DNA of 58,266 bases. Source: Oscillospiraceae bacterium. Lineage in GTDB: Bacteria; Bacillota; Clostridia; Oscillospirales; CAG-272. The stretch spans positions 1-58,266 of the forward strand of contig SVSM01000007.1 of NCBI GenBank assembly GCA_015064295.1, given 5' to 3'. The position numbers and the translations under genes are program-made. Under the pieces are notes generated by a model. That model made no database searches and was not told the origin of the DNA. It worked only from the letters and a program-made list of their open reading frames with translations. Positions 50,295 through 58,202 of this stretch are shown here, piece by piece (position 1 is the stretch's first letter; every line of letters starts with the position of its first letter).

Positions 50295-51275
50295 ATGAAA
50301 AAACTGCTTGCACTCCTGATGGTAGCCGCTATGATGGTCGGTTGCCTGGCGCTTACCTCTTGTAAGGATTCCGGCAAATATCAGGTCGGTATCATTCAGC
50401 TGGCTCCTCACGACGCGCTGGATGCCGCAACCCAGGGCTTCAAGGATGCCCTTGTCGCTGAACTGGGTGAGGAGAACGTTACCTTCTCCTTCCAGAACGC
50501 TCAGGGCGACGCCACCACCTGTACCACCATCGTAAACGACTTCGTTACTAAGAACGTTGACCTGATCATGGCCAACGCTACCGCCGCGCTTCAGGCCGCC
50601 GCCAACGCCACCGAGACCATCCCCGTGGTCGGTACCTCCATCACCGCGTACAGCGTAGCCCTTGGCCTTGAAAACTTCAACGGCACCGTCGGCACCAACG
50701 TGACCGGCGCCGCCGATCTTGCCAATTTGGAAAAGCAGGCCAAGATGGTCAAGGATCTCTGCCCCGAGGCCCAGACCGTTGCCCTCCTCTACTGCTCCGG
50801 CGAGCCCAACTCCGACTATCAGGTGAAGATCGTCAAAGGTCATCTTGAAGATCTTGGTTTTTCTACTGAGCTCTTCCCCTTCACCGACAGTAACGACGTT
50901 GCTGCCGTAGCCGCTGCCGCTGCAGCCAAGGATGCTATCTACATTCCCACCGATAACACCGCCGCCTCCTGCACCGGCGCCATCCTCGGTGCCATCGGCG
51001 ATACGCCTATCATTACCGGTGAGGAAGCCACCTGCAAGGGCTGTGGTATCGCCACCTTGACCATCAGTTATTATGATATGGGTTATGTGGCAGGCAAGAT
51101 GGCCGCCAAGATCCTCAAGGGTGAAGCTAAGCCTGAGAATATGCCCATCGAGATCGTTCCTGACGATAAGCAGGTCTACAAATACAACGCCGCTCGTTGC
51201 GCCGAGCTGAACATCGACGTGGAGGCCCTGAAGACCGCCGGTTACACCGCCATCACGGGCACCGAGGTACAGTAA
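50295..51275 (+). CDS. ABC transporter substrate-binding lipoprotein (TrpX family)
   Basis: 326 aa from the ATG at 50295; track start 50247 is in the promoter. Lipoprotein signal with lipobox LTSC. The mature protein has YQVGIIQLAPHDALDAATQGFKDAL and IYIPTDNTAASCTGAI, matching the PF04392-type periplasmic-binding fold used by TrpX and related aromatic amino-acid or peptide importers. Substrate is uncertain. First of three genes for a complete importer. Confidence 0.88.
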   Translation: MKKLLALLMVAAMMVGCLALTSCKDSGKYQVGIIQLAPHDALDAATQGFKDALVAELGEENVTFSFQNAQGDATTCTTIVNDFVTKNVDLIMANATAALQAAANATETIPVVGTSITAYSVALGLENFNGTVGTNVTGAADLANLEKQAKMVKDLCPEAQTVALLYCSGEPNSDYQVKIVKGHLEDLGFSTELFPFTDSNDVAAVAAAAAAKDAIYIPTDNTAASCTGAILGAIGDTPIITGEEATCKGCGIATLTISYYDMGYVAGKMAAKILKGEAKPENMPIEIVPDDKQVYKYNAARCAELNIDVEALKTAGYTAITGTEVQ

Positions 51276-51297
51276 ACAACGAACAATGGAATCGCAT

Positions 51298-51340
51298 CAC
51301 CGGAGCCGTATGCTTTATGGCTCCGGTGTCTGTCGGTTTT
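51298..51340 (+). terminator. Attenuator-like hairpin between binding protein and permease
   Basis: CACCGGAGCC / GGCTCCGGTG stem followed by TCTGTCGGTTTTTG. It lies inside the operon, so partial termination would favour the binding protein. Confidence 0.6.
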
Positions 51341-51397
51341 TGAAGGCGCGAGAGCGATATGCTTTTTGCGTCTCGCATAGGAAAGGATATACATAAA

Positions 51398-52306
51398 ATG
51401 GATATTATGAATTGGCTGGGAGCTCTTCCCGGCGCCGGGGCACAGGGTATCGTCTGGGGCCTCATGGCGATCGGCGTGTTTGTGACCTACAAGATCCTGG
51501 ATATTGCCGATCTGACGGTGGACGGCTCTATGGTGACCGGCGCCGCCGTCTGTGCCGTCCTGATCACGGCAGGCGTTAACGTGTGGCTGGCTCTTCTTGC
51601 GGCCCTGATCGCCGGTATGCTGGCGGGGCTTCTCACCGGTGTTTTTCACACGGCGCTGGGGATCCCTCCGATCCTGGCGGGTATTCTCACCCAGCTGATG
51701 CTGTGGTCGGTCAATCTGAAGATCATGGGACGGGCCAACGTGGCGCTCCCCTCCCGTCAGTTTGATCTGATCCTCAACAACAAAGAGGTCTGGACCACGA
51801 TCCTGATCCTGGCCGGCTTCTCGGCAGCGTTGATCGCTCTGCTCTACTGGTTCTTCGGCACCGAGCTGGGGGCTTCTCTCCGTGCCACCGGTAACAACCT
51901 GAACATGAGCCGTGCACAAGGCATCAACACCAACTTTGCTAAGGTGCTGGGACTCATGATCAGTAACGGCATCGTGGCCCTGTCGGGAGCACTTCTTGCC
52001 CAGTATCAGGGCTTCTCGGACATCAACATGGGACGGGGCGCTATCGTCATCGGTCTGGCTGCCGTCATCATCGGTGAGGCACTGATCTCCCACCGTTCGG
52101 CCGGCTTTATCGTCCGCCTCCTGTCGGTGATCATCGGCGGCATCATTTACTTCGCCGTCTATCAGACCGTTATCTTCCTGGGTCTTGACGCCGACCTTCT
52201 CAAGATGCTCTCGGCCCTTGTGGTGGCCATCTTCCTGGGCTTCCCTTACGTGAAGAAGACCTATTTCAAGAAATCGGCCGGAAAGGGAGGAAAGACGCAT
52301 GCTTAA
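51398..52306 (+). CDS. ABC transporter permease (TrpY-like)
   Basis: 302 aa from the ATG at 51398 after GAAAGGATAT; an ATG at 51407 is an alternative. About eight membrane helices of the branched-chain/TrpY-like permease family, with DLTVDGSMVTGAAVCAVLI, LGIPPILAGILTQLMLWSVN and LRATGNNLNMSRAQGIN characteristic. It overlaps the ATPase gene by 8 nt. Confidence 0.9.
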   Translation: MDIMNWLGALPGAGAQGIVWGLMAIGVFVTYKILDIADLTVDGSMVTGAAVCAVLITAGVNVWLALLAALIAGMLAGLLTGVFHTALGIPPILAGILTQLMLWSVNLKIMGRANVALPSRQFDLILNNKEVWTTILILAGFSAALIALLYWFFGTELGASLRATGNNLNMSRAQGINTNFAKVLGLMISNGIVALSGALLAQYQGFSDINMGRGAIVIGLAAVIIGEALISHRSAGFIVRLLSVIIGGIIYFAVYQTVIFLGLDADLLKMLSALVVAIFLGFPYVKKTYFKKSAGKGGKTHA

Positions 52307-53093
52307 GCTTCAGAATATCACCAAGACCTTCAATGCCGGAACCGTCAACGAAAAGGTGGCGCTCTCCGATCTGTCCCTGACGCTGAATCCCGGAGATTTT
52401 GTTACCGTCATCGGCGGTAACGGCGCCGGAAAGTCTACCATGCTCAATATGGTGGCGGGCGTTTATCCCGTGGACAGCGGCAACATCCTCATCGACGGGG
52501 TGGACGTCACCCGTCTTCCCGAGCACAAGCGTGCCGCCTATATCGGCCGCGTGTTTCAGGACCCCATGATGGGTACCGCCGCCGATATGTGGGTGGAGGA
52601 GAATCTGGCCATCGCCGACCGCCGCGGGAAAAAGCGCGGCTTCAAGTGGGCGATCACCAAGAAGGACAAGGCCAAGTATCAGGCGGCTCTTGCCGAGCTG
52701 GATCTGGGCCTTGAGACCCGTATGACCACCAAAATGGGATTGCTCTCGGGCGGTCAGCGTCAGGCCATCACCCTCTTGATGGCGACGCTGAAGCGTCCCA
52801 AGCTGCTGCTCCTTGACGAGCACACCGCCGCCCTTGACCCCAAGACCGCCGCCAAGGTACTGGAGATCACCGATCGGCTGGTGAAGGAGAACGAGCTGAC
52901 GGCTCTCATGGTTACTCACAATATGAAGGATGCCATTGCCTACGGCAACCGTCTGATCATGATGAACGCCGGCCGCATCATCCTCGACGTGGCGGGTGAG
53001 GAAAAGAAAAACCTCACCATCGAAGCCCTGCTGGCGAAATTCTCGCAGGCAAGCGGCGCCGAGTTTGCAAACGACCGCGCGCTGCTGAATTAA
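52299..53093 (+). CDS. ABC transporter ATPase (TrpZ-like)
   Basis: Protein of 264 aa. Walker A GGNGAGKST, signature LSGGQRQ and Walker B LLLLDEHTAALDP. The DEH in place of DEP is normal for this subfamily. It energises the TrpX-like importer. Translationally coupled to the permease; a terminator follows. Confidence 0.92.
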   Translation: MLKLQNITKTFNAGTVNEKVALSDLSLTLNPGDFVTVIGGNGAGKSTMLNMVAGVYPVDSGNILIDGVDVTRLPEHKRAAYIGRVFQDPMMGTAADMWVEENLAIADRRGKKRGFKWAITKKDKAKYQAALAELDLGLETRMTTKMGLLSGGQRQAITLLMATLKRPKLLLLDEHTAALDPKTAAKVLEITDRLVKENELTALMVTHNMKDAIAYGNRLIMMNAGRIILDVAGEEKKNLTIEALLAKFSQASGAEFANDRALLN

Positions 53094-53101
53094 GCATCTT
53101 A

Positions 53102-53138
53102 ACCCTCTCCGCCATCGTTGCGGAGAGGGCGTTTTTTT
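53102..53138 (+). terminator. Intrinsic terminator after the ABC operon
   Basis: CCCTCTCCGC / GCGGAGAGGG hairpin followed by CGTTTTTTT. Confidence 0.93.
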
Positions 53139-53245
53139 GTGACGGTGTGACCGGAAAGCGGTGGCAGTTTCAGGTCCCCTTTTTGGCGGGAGGCACTCCG
53201 CTTTGCGTCATTTCCGTCAAAGCTGCAAAAAAATCGAAAAAACTC

Positions 53246-53275
53246 TTGACAAGAAGGGAATTTTCGGTATATAAT
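53246..53275 (+). promoter_or_regulatory. Sigma-A promoter of rpmH cluster
   Basis: TTGACA, then TATATAAT (17-18 nt spacing), 45 nt before rpmH. The preceding 100 nt show no DnaA-box cluster. Confidence 0.85.
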
Positions 53276-53319
53276 ATATGGTAACGTCATTAAAAAGCCA
53301 AGGAAAAGGAGTGACATAA

Positions 53320-53454
53320 ATGCTTAGAACATATCAGCCCAAGAAGCTGCAGAGATCGAAAGAGCACGGCTTCCGGAAGAGAATGAGCACCGCCAACGGA
53401 AGAAAGGTTCTCAAGAGAAGACGCGCAAAGGGCAGAGCCAGACTGACCCACTGA
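53320..53454 (+). CDS. rpmH: Ribosomal protein bL34
   Basis: 44 aa, too short for the ORF track: [18 protein letters not shown]... ending KGRARLTH. Length and the Arg/Lys-rich sequence with [16 protein letters not shown] are diagnostic. AAGGAG lies 8 nt before the ATG. It is a 50S subunit protein. First gene of the conserved rpmH-rnpA-yidD-yidC-jag cluster; a GCTTCACG/CGTGAAGC hairpin separates it from rnpA. Confidence 0.97.
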   Translation: MLRTYQPKKLQRSKEHGFRKRMSTANGRKVLKRRRAKGRARLTH

Positions 53455-53515
53455 TAAGGGACAGGCTTCACGGTCAGCGTGAAGCGATATCGGCTCACTT
53501 TGTGAGAGGTTTTTT

Positions 53516-53908
53516 GTGAAAGAATTTGCGATAAAAGAGAATCACCTGTTCGTCAAGGCGTATACCAAGGGAAAACGGTATGTGACCCATACCGTGGCGG
53601 TCTACGTTCTGCGCGATTACAAGGCGGGCAAGCTTCGCAAGGAGAACCCGCAGAAGGAATTTCTCAACCGCATCGGCTTTACCGCTACCACCAAGCTGGG
53701 GAACGCCGTTGTCCGCAACCGCTGTAAGCGGATCCTGCGGGCGGCTTACCGCGGGGTGACGGCGGAGCATCCGATCGGAAAGGGAAACCTCATCGTGATC
53801 GCTGCAAGAGAGGGGGCTATTCCCGCGTCCTCCCGACAGGTGCAAAAGGATCTCCTCCGTGCCTTCCGGAAACTGGAGCTGGTCGGAGAAAAGGGCGGAC
53901 AGGCCTGA
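53516..53908 (+). CDS. rnpA: Ribonuclease P protein component
   Basis: Protein of 130 aa starting at GTG after GAGAGG. The RNR signature GNAVVRNRCKRILRAAYR and the N-terminal FAIKENHLFVKAYTKGKRY identify RnpA, which helps the RNase P RNA bind pre-tRNA. Hairpins flank it on both sides, common for this cluster. Confidence 0.95.
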   Translation: MKEFAIKENHLFVKAYTKGKRYVTHTVAVYVLRDYKAGKLRKENPQKEFLNRIGFTATTKLGNAVVRNRCKRILRAAYRGVTAEHPIGKGNLIVIAAREGAIPASSRQVQKDLLRAFRKLELVGEKGGQA

Positions 53909-53943
53909 CGGCTTTTCCCCTTATCGTGTGTTCCGAAAACCAT

Positions 53944-53970
53944 ATGGCGGACCGTTCGGTCCGCCATTTT
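53944..53970 (+). promoter_or_regulatory. Intercistronic hairpin rnpA/yidD
   Basis: ATGGCGGACCG / CGGTCCGCCAT perfect stem followed by only TTT. It is probably an mRNA-processing or partial-termination element. Confidence 0.5.
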
Positions 53971-53995
53971 GCGCTACGGCAAAGGAGGCTTGGGA

Positions 53996-54259
53996 ATGAA
54001 AACGGTGGTTCTGTGGCTCATCGGTCTGTACCGGCGCTTTCTGTCTCCCCTCAAACGCCCCTGCTGTCGGTTCTACCCCACCTGCTCCCGCTACGCCGTT
54101 GAGGCCGTCGAGGAGTGGGGCGTGATCCGCGGCCTGGCTTTAGCGCTTTGGCGCATCCTGCGCTGCAATCCCTTTTGTCGAGGCGGCATCGACAACGTTC
54201 CGAAGCGGAGCTCCCGTAAGATGACGGCGGGAAAAATTCAGTATCGTGGCCGCAAGTGA
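53996..54259 (+). CDS. yidD: Membrane protein insertion efficiency factor YidD
   Basis: 87 aa from the ATG at 53996 after AAAGGAGG. An N-terminal amphipathic helix is followed by the family core RPCCRFYPTCSRYAVEAVEEWG and RILRCNPFCRGGID. It assists YidC-dependent membrane insertion. A basic tail of about 20 residues follows the core. Confidence 0.95.
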   Translation: MKTVVLWLIGLYRRFLSPLKRPCCRFYPTCSRYAVEAVEEWGVIRGLALALWRILRCNPFCRGGIDNVPKRSSRKMTAGKIQYRGRK

Positions 54260-54361
54260 GAAGTCAATTTGGAGGACTTCTCCCCCGTCGGGTCGCTTCC
54301 CCGACGACCGTTTCCCTAATGAAAGAAAGGAAGCCTTCGCGTAAGCGGAGGAAGTGATTCC

Positions 54362-55570
54362 ATGAGTTTTTTGAATAAACCCATTGCCTGGCTTCTGGGA
54401 CTTTGCTATAAGATCGTTCCCAACTATGCCATAGCGCTTCTGTTCTTTGCTTTGATCATGAAGGTGATCCTGTTCCCCTTCAGCATCAAGCAGCAGAAGA
54501 ATACGGTCAAGCAGGCAACCCTGCGCCCCAAGGAGCAGGCCATCCGCAACCGCTATGCCGGCAGAACCGATAAGGCGACTCAGCAGAAGATGCAGGAAGA
54601 GATCCTGAAGCTCTATCAGGAGGAGAACTACAGCCCCATGGGCGGTTGTCTTCCCATGATTCTGCAGTTCGTGATCATCATTGCTCTGTACGGCGTGATC
54701 AACAGTCCTCTTCAGTACGTCTGCAACGTGCCCAAGGAAAACGTTACCAATATCGCCATCGAGGCCGCTGAGCTTTACAAGGCCGAGCAGCTGGATACCA
54801 CCGGCCTGTCCGAAACCACCATCAAGCAGATCCAGGGCATGGCTGATCAGATCGGCAAGGACGGCAGTACCGATAAGGTCAAGAATACTTTTAACTACGA
54901 TCTGGGACTGGTGAACGTCATTCGACTCAACGGCGTGGAGAAGTTCGTCGGTGACAATATGCTGCCCGAGGGCTTTACCGCCGAGGATCTTCCCGACTTT
55001 ACCCTGTTTGGCGGTAAAGTGGACCTGTCAGAGACGCCTTCTCTTGATCGGTTCGGTCTGCTGTGGCTGATCCCGCTTCTCACCTTCGTCTTTACCTTCG
55101 GCTCCATGAAGCTGACTCGCAAGCTGACCTATCAGCCCGTCCAGGCGGCCGGCGACGCCGCGCTGTCTATGAAGCTGATGGATTTCGTCATGCCCGCCAT
55201 GTCTACCTTCATTACCTTCTCGGTGCCGGCTGTCATTGCCGTCTACTGGATCTACCAGAACCTGCTGTCCACCGGTCAGCAGCTGGTGCTGAAGCTGATG
55301 TACCCCTATCCTACCTTCACCGAGGAGGACTACAAGGCCGCCGAGCGCGAGATGAATAAGGGCTTAAAGCAGTCCAACAAGGCGGCCAAGCGCGCCGCCA
55401 AGCGTGCCGCTCACCGCATCGATCTGGACGACGCTGCCGAGACGGCCGATTCCTCTGCCGCCAACGCGGCGTCCAACACCGAGAACGAGGCACCCAAGGC
55501 AGGAAAGGGCTCCGATCTGATCCCCCCTGCCGCGTTGAAGGACGAGTCCGATAAGAACGGATCGCTCTAA
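54362..55570 (+). CDS. yidC: Membrane protein insertase YidC
   Basis: Protein of 402 aa. The core has the conserved helices NYAIALLFFALIMKVILFPFSIKQQ, a cytoplasmic hairpin, YSPMGGCLPMILQFVIIIALYGVI, and two final helices in the MSTFITFSVPAVIAVYWIYQN region. The protein lacks a large N-terminal periplasmic domain, as expected for Gram-positive forms, but has an unusually long loop of about 100 residues before helix 3 and a Lys/Ala-rich tail. It inserts small membrane proteins. Confidence 0.95.
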   Translation: MSFLNKPIAWLLGLCYKIVPNYAIALLFFALIMKVILFPFSIKQQKNTVKQATLRPKEQAIRNRYAGRTDKATQQKMQEEILKLYQEENYSPMGGCLPMILQFVIIIALYGVINSPLQYVCNVPKENVTNIAIEAAELYKAEQLDTTGLSETTIKQIQGMADQIGKDGSTDKVKNTFNYDLGLVNVIRLNGVEKFVGDNMLPEGFTAEDLPDFTLFGGKVDLSETPSLDRFGLLWLIPLLTFVFTFGSMKLTRKLTYQPVQAAGDAALSMKLMDFVMPAMSTFITFSVPAVIAVYWIYQNLLSTGQQLVLKLMYPYPTFTEEDYKAAEREMNKGLKQSNKAAKRAAKRAAHRIDLDDAAETADSSAANAASNTENEAPKAGKGSDLIPPAALKDESDKNGSL

Positions 55571-55595
55571 CTCAATCATAAGGATGTGACTACCA

Positions 55596-56429
55596 ATGAA
55601 AAAGGAAATTACCGTTACCGGTAAGACCGTCGAAGCCGCTGTGGCTCTTGGCGCCGAGCAGCTCGGTGTCGACGTCTCTGCCGTCAATTACGAGGTGCTG
55701 GAGGAGCCCAAGAAGGGCTTTCTCGGCTTCGGTGAGGTGCCTGCCAAGGTGAAGGTGTTCTATACGCCTAGCCCCGAAATGACGGCTCTCACCTTTGTGA
55801 GAACCATGATCGCCGATATGGGTATTGAGGCCGAGGCCTCGATCTCCTCCCTGCCCGGTGCCAAGAGAGAGTTCCTCATCACCGTCACCGGCGAGGATGC
55901 CAGCGCTCTCATCGGTCACCACGGCGATACCCTGGACTCCCTGCAATATCTGACCAATCTTGCCGCCAATCGCCGCGAGGACGATGAGGCCGGCAACTAT
56001 ACCCGCATTACGGTGGATATTGAAAACTACCGTGCCAAGCGGGAGGATACCCTCCGTAAGCTGGCAAGACGGATGGCCGAAAAGGCCCTTAAGTACCGCC
56101 GTAACGTCACCCTGGAGCCCATGAACGCCTATGAGAGACGCATCATTCACTCCGAGGTACAGACCATCGCCGGCGTTACCACCAATTCGGTGGGCGTGGA
56201 TAACAACCGCCGCGTGGTGATCAGCTGTGACGAGAATAGCCGTCCTGCCAAGCCCCAGACGCCGAAGCAGCCCCCCCGTACCGCCGCTTCCCGTGTGATC
56301 CCCAAGAATAAGATCCAGAAGCGTGCCCGCTTTGACGATACCCTCCCCGAGTACCATGCCGGCGACGGCTATACCGAGGACGTGGACGCCGAGCCGGTAG
56401 AGGACGTCGAGGAAACTGAGGAGATTTAA
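55596..56429 (+). CDS. jag: RNA-binding protein Jag/KhpB
   Basis: Protein of 277 aa. Jag-N domain (VTGKTVEAAVALGAEQLGV, KKGFLGFG), KH domain with the GxxG-like IGHHGDTLDSLQYL, and R3H domain (NAYERRIIHSEVQ...TNSVG). The C-terminal 60 residues are acidic and disordered. KhpB with KhpA controls cell-wall and division genes in Gram-positive bacteria. It closes the cluster; mnmE does not follow. The gap to oadA holds repeat locus 11. Confidence 0.94.
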   Translation: MKKEITVTGKTVEAAVALGAEQLGVDVSAVNYEVLEEPKKGFLGFGEVPAKVKVFYTPSPEMTALTFVRTMIADMGIEAEASISSLPGAKREFLITVTGEDASALIGHHGDTLDSLQYLTNLAANRREDDEAGNYTRITVDIENYRAKREDTLRKLARRMAEKALKYRRNVTLEPMNAYERRIIHSEVQTIAGVTTNSVGVDNNRRVVISCDENSRPAKPQTPKQPPRTAASRVIPKNKIQKRARFDDTLPEYHAGDGYTEDVDAEPVEDVEETEEI

Positions 56430-56518
56430 GGGAATACGCGGGGGCGGTGTCCCTCGGACGGTGATATGGGGCGCTGCCCCATGCCCCGCAAGGGGGACTT
56501 CTTTCGAAGAAGTCCCCG

Positions 56519-56547
56519 GCAGAAAATTTGCAAAGCAAATTATCTGC
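56519..56547. repeat. 29-nt palindromic module, copy 2
   Basis: GCAGAAAATTTG-caaag-CAAATTATCTGC, one mismatch in the stem compared with copy 1 at 31575. Here it lies between H2 and the link, not in the loop of H3. Confidence 0.88.
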
Positions 56548-56603
56548 GACTCCCAAGAACTTTAAACTGCCCCAAACTCCGTTTGGGGCAGTTTTTATAT
56601 AAC

Positions 56604-56646
56604 AAAAAAGGCCTTCGGTCGGCGGTTGCCGTTCGAAGACCTTTTC
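56604..56646. terminator. Terminator between the arms of locus 11
   Basis: AAAAAAGG.CTTCG ... CGAAG.CCTTTTC hairpin between convergent jag and oadA. Confidence 0.85.
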
Positions 56647-56767
56647 TTTGTTTGTCCGTTTCTTGCCGAAAACGCAGTTTTCGGCCATCCAAAGTTTTTG
56701 GGGGTGCAGGGGGCTTTTTTTAAAAAGCCCCCTGCCGGGGATTGGGGCAGAGCCCCTATCCGTTATC

Positions 56768-58165
56768 TTACACAATATGCGTTTTCCCCTCAGCATCACA
56801 GCCGGCGGCGTCGATGCCGTACTTGGCGGCACGGCGGTTCTCAAAGAACTTGGTCGCCACCTGCTCGAACAGGGCGAAGGAGAGCACGTCCTCCTCCTGC
56901 TCCTCGTAGAGCTTCACCTTCTCGCGGAGAGAGGCCAGCTCGGGCTCGATCAGGTCGGCGGGACGGCAGGTGATGGGCTGCTCGTCCTTCAGGATGGCCT
57001 TGGTGAAGGCGGGATCGATGGGGGCGGGCGTTTTGCCGTAATCGCCGTGGATGATGCCGCGGAACTCCTTGGTTACCTGCTTGTAGCGTTCACCGGTGAG
57101 GACGTTAAAGACGGCCTGGGTGCCCACGATCTGGGAGGTAGGGGTTACCAGCGGCACGTAGCCGGCATCGGCACGGACCCGCGGGACCTCCTCCAGCACC
57201 TCCTGGAGCAGCTCGCTCTTGCCGGCGGCCTTCAGCTGGGACACCAGGTTGGAGAGCATGCCGCCCGGCACCTGATAGAGCAGGGCGTTGACGTCGACCT
57301 TCAGCACCTTGGGATCGATGAGGCCGCTTGTCAGGTAACGCTCGCGGATGGGGGCGAAGTAGCGGCTGATCTTGTCCAGCTTGGCAAGATCGAGGCCGGT
57401 ATCGTATTCGGTACCCTTCAGGGTTGCCACCAGGGCCTCGGTGGGTGCCTGGGAGGTACCCATGGCCAGGGGGGAGATGGCGGTATCGATGATGTCCACG
57501 CCCGCCTCAATGGCCTTCAAAAGCGTCATAGAGGCAAGGCCGGAGGTATAGTGGGTATGAAGCTGAATGGGGAGCTTGACCGTCTCCTTCAAGGCCTTGA
57601 CCAGGTCATAGGCGGCGTAGGGGGTAAGCAGGCCCGACATATCCTTGATGCAGATGGAGTCGGCGCCCATTTCCTCCAGCTCCTTGGCGAAGCGGGCAAA
57701 GTATTCGTTTCCGAACACCGGGCCGGTGGTATAGCTGAAGGCCGCCTGGACGTGACCGCCCTCCTTTTTGGTGGCGTTGATCGCGGTCTTCAGGTTGCGG
57801 GGATCGTTGACGGCGTCGAAGATGCGGAGAACGTCGATGCCGTTAGCGATGGATTTTTGAACAAAGTATTCCACCACGTCGTCGGCGTAGTGGCGGTAGC
57901 CGAGGATGTTCTGCCCACGGAAGAGCATCTGGAGCTTGGTGTTCTTGGCCTTGTCCCTGATCTTGCGCAGACGATCCCACGGATCCTCATTCAGGTAACG
58001 GAGGCAGGAATCGAAGGTGGCGCCGCCCCAGGCTTCGAGAGCATAGTAGCCGACCTTGTCCATCTCCTCCACGATGGGGAGCATCTCCTCGGTGGTCATA
58101 CGGGTAGCGGCGAGGGACTGGTGAGCGTCACGAAGGACGGTTTCGCAAATTTTCACGTTTGGCAT
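56768..58165 (-). CDS. oadA: Oxaloacetate decarboxylase alpha subunit / pyruvate carboxylase subunit B-type carboxyltransferase
   Basis: Protein of 465 aa. The carboxyltransferase TIM barrel starts ETVLRDAHQSLAATRMTTEEM; the metal and catalytic residues are in CIKDMSGLLTPYAAYD and LPIQLHTHYTSGLA, and DTAISPLAMGTSQAPTE is the PYC/OadA hallmark. A conserved helical domain follows. No biotinyl domain with MKM is present, so the biotin carrier must be a separate protein. With OadB upstream it forms a sodium-pumping oxaloacetate decarboxylase or related decarboxylase. Confidence 0.92.
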   Translation of the reverse strand: MPNVKICETVLRDAHQSLAATRMTTEEMLPIVEEMDKVGYYALEAWGGATFDSCLRYLNEDPWDRLRKIRDKAKNTKLQMLFRGQNILGYRHYADDVVEYFVQKSIANGIDVLRIFDAVNDPRNLKTAINATKKEGGHVQAAFSYTTGPVFGNEYFARFAKELEEMGADSICIKDMSGLLTPYAAYDLVKALKETVKLPIQLHTHYTSGLASMTLLKAIEAGVDIIDTAISPLAMGTSQAPTEALVATLKGTEYDTGLDLAKLDKISRYFAPIRERYLTSGLIDPKVLKVDVNALLYQVPGGMLSNLVSQLKAAGKSELLQEVLEEVPRVRADAGYVPLVTPTSQIVGTQAVFNVLTGERYKQVTKEFRGIIHGDYGKTPAPIDPAFTKAILKDEQPITCRPADLIEPELASLREKVKLYEEQEEDVLSFALFEQVATKFFENRRAAKYGIDAAGCDAEGKTHIV

Positions 58166-58202
58166 AGCGATGGCCTTTCCTTACAGTAATGTTGATGGGG
58201 GA

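Larger units (their letters stand above)
56466..56756. repeat. Tri-hairpin intergenic element, locus 11 (inverted pair, convergent genes, nested palindrome)
   Basis: Left: H1 ATGGGGCGCTGCCCCAT at 56466-56482, H2 GGGGACTTCTT/AAGAAGTCCCC at 56493-56517, a 29-nt palindrome at 56519-56547, link CCCAAGAACTTTAAAC, H3 CTGCCCCAAACTCCGTTTGGGGCAG at 56567-56591. Right: H3 GCCGAAAACGCAGTTTTCGGC at 56665-56685, link ATCCAAAGTTTTTGGGGG, H2 GCAGGGGGCTTTTT/AAAAAGCCCCCTGC at 56706-56735, H1 GGGGCAGAGCCCC at 56744-56756. These fill most of the 338-nt gap between jag and oadA. Confidence 0.94.

Noticed and set aside
53139-53245. Replication origin upstream of rpmH
   Set aside because: No TTATCCACA-like DnaA boxes or AT-rich unwinding region were seen, and dnaA is absent.
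1295-56756. Repeats considered as CRISPR arrays
   Set aside because: They are dispersed between genes, each is self-complementary with three hairpins, and no spacer-repeat periodicity or cas gene exists.
1295-56756. Repeats considered as plain intrinsic terminators
   Set aside because: Most hairpins lack a following T-run, arms also occur before start codons, and at four loci a separate ordinary terminator lies between the arms.
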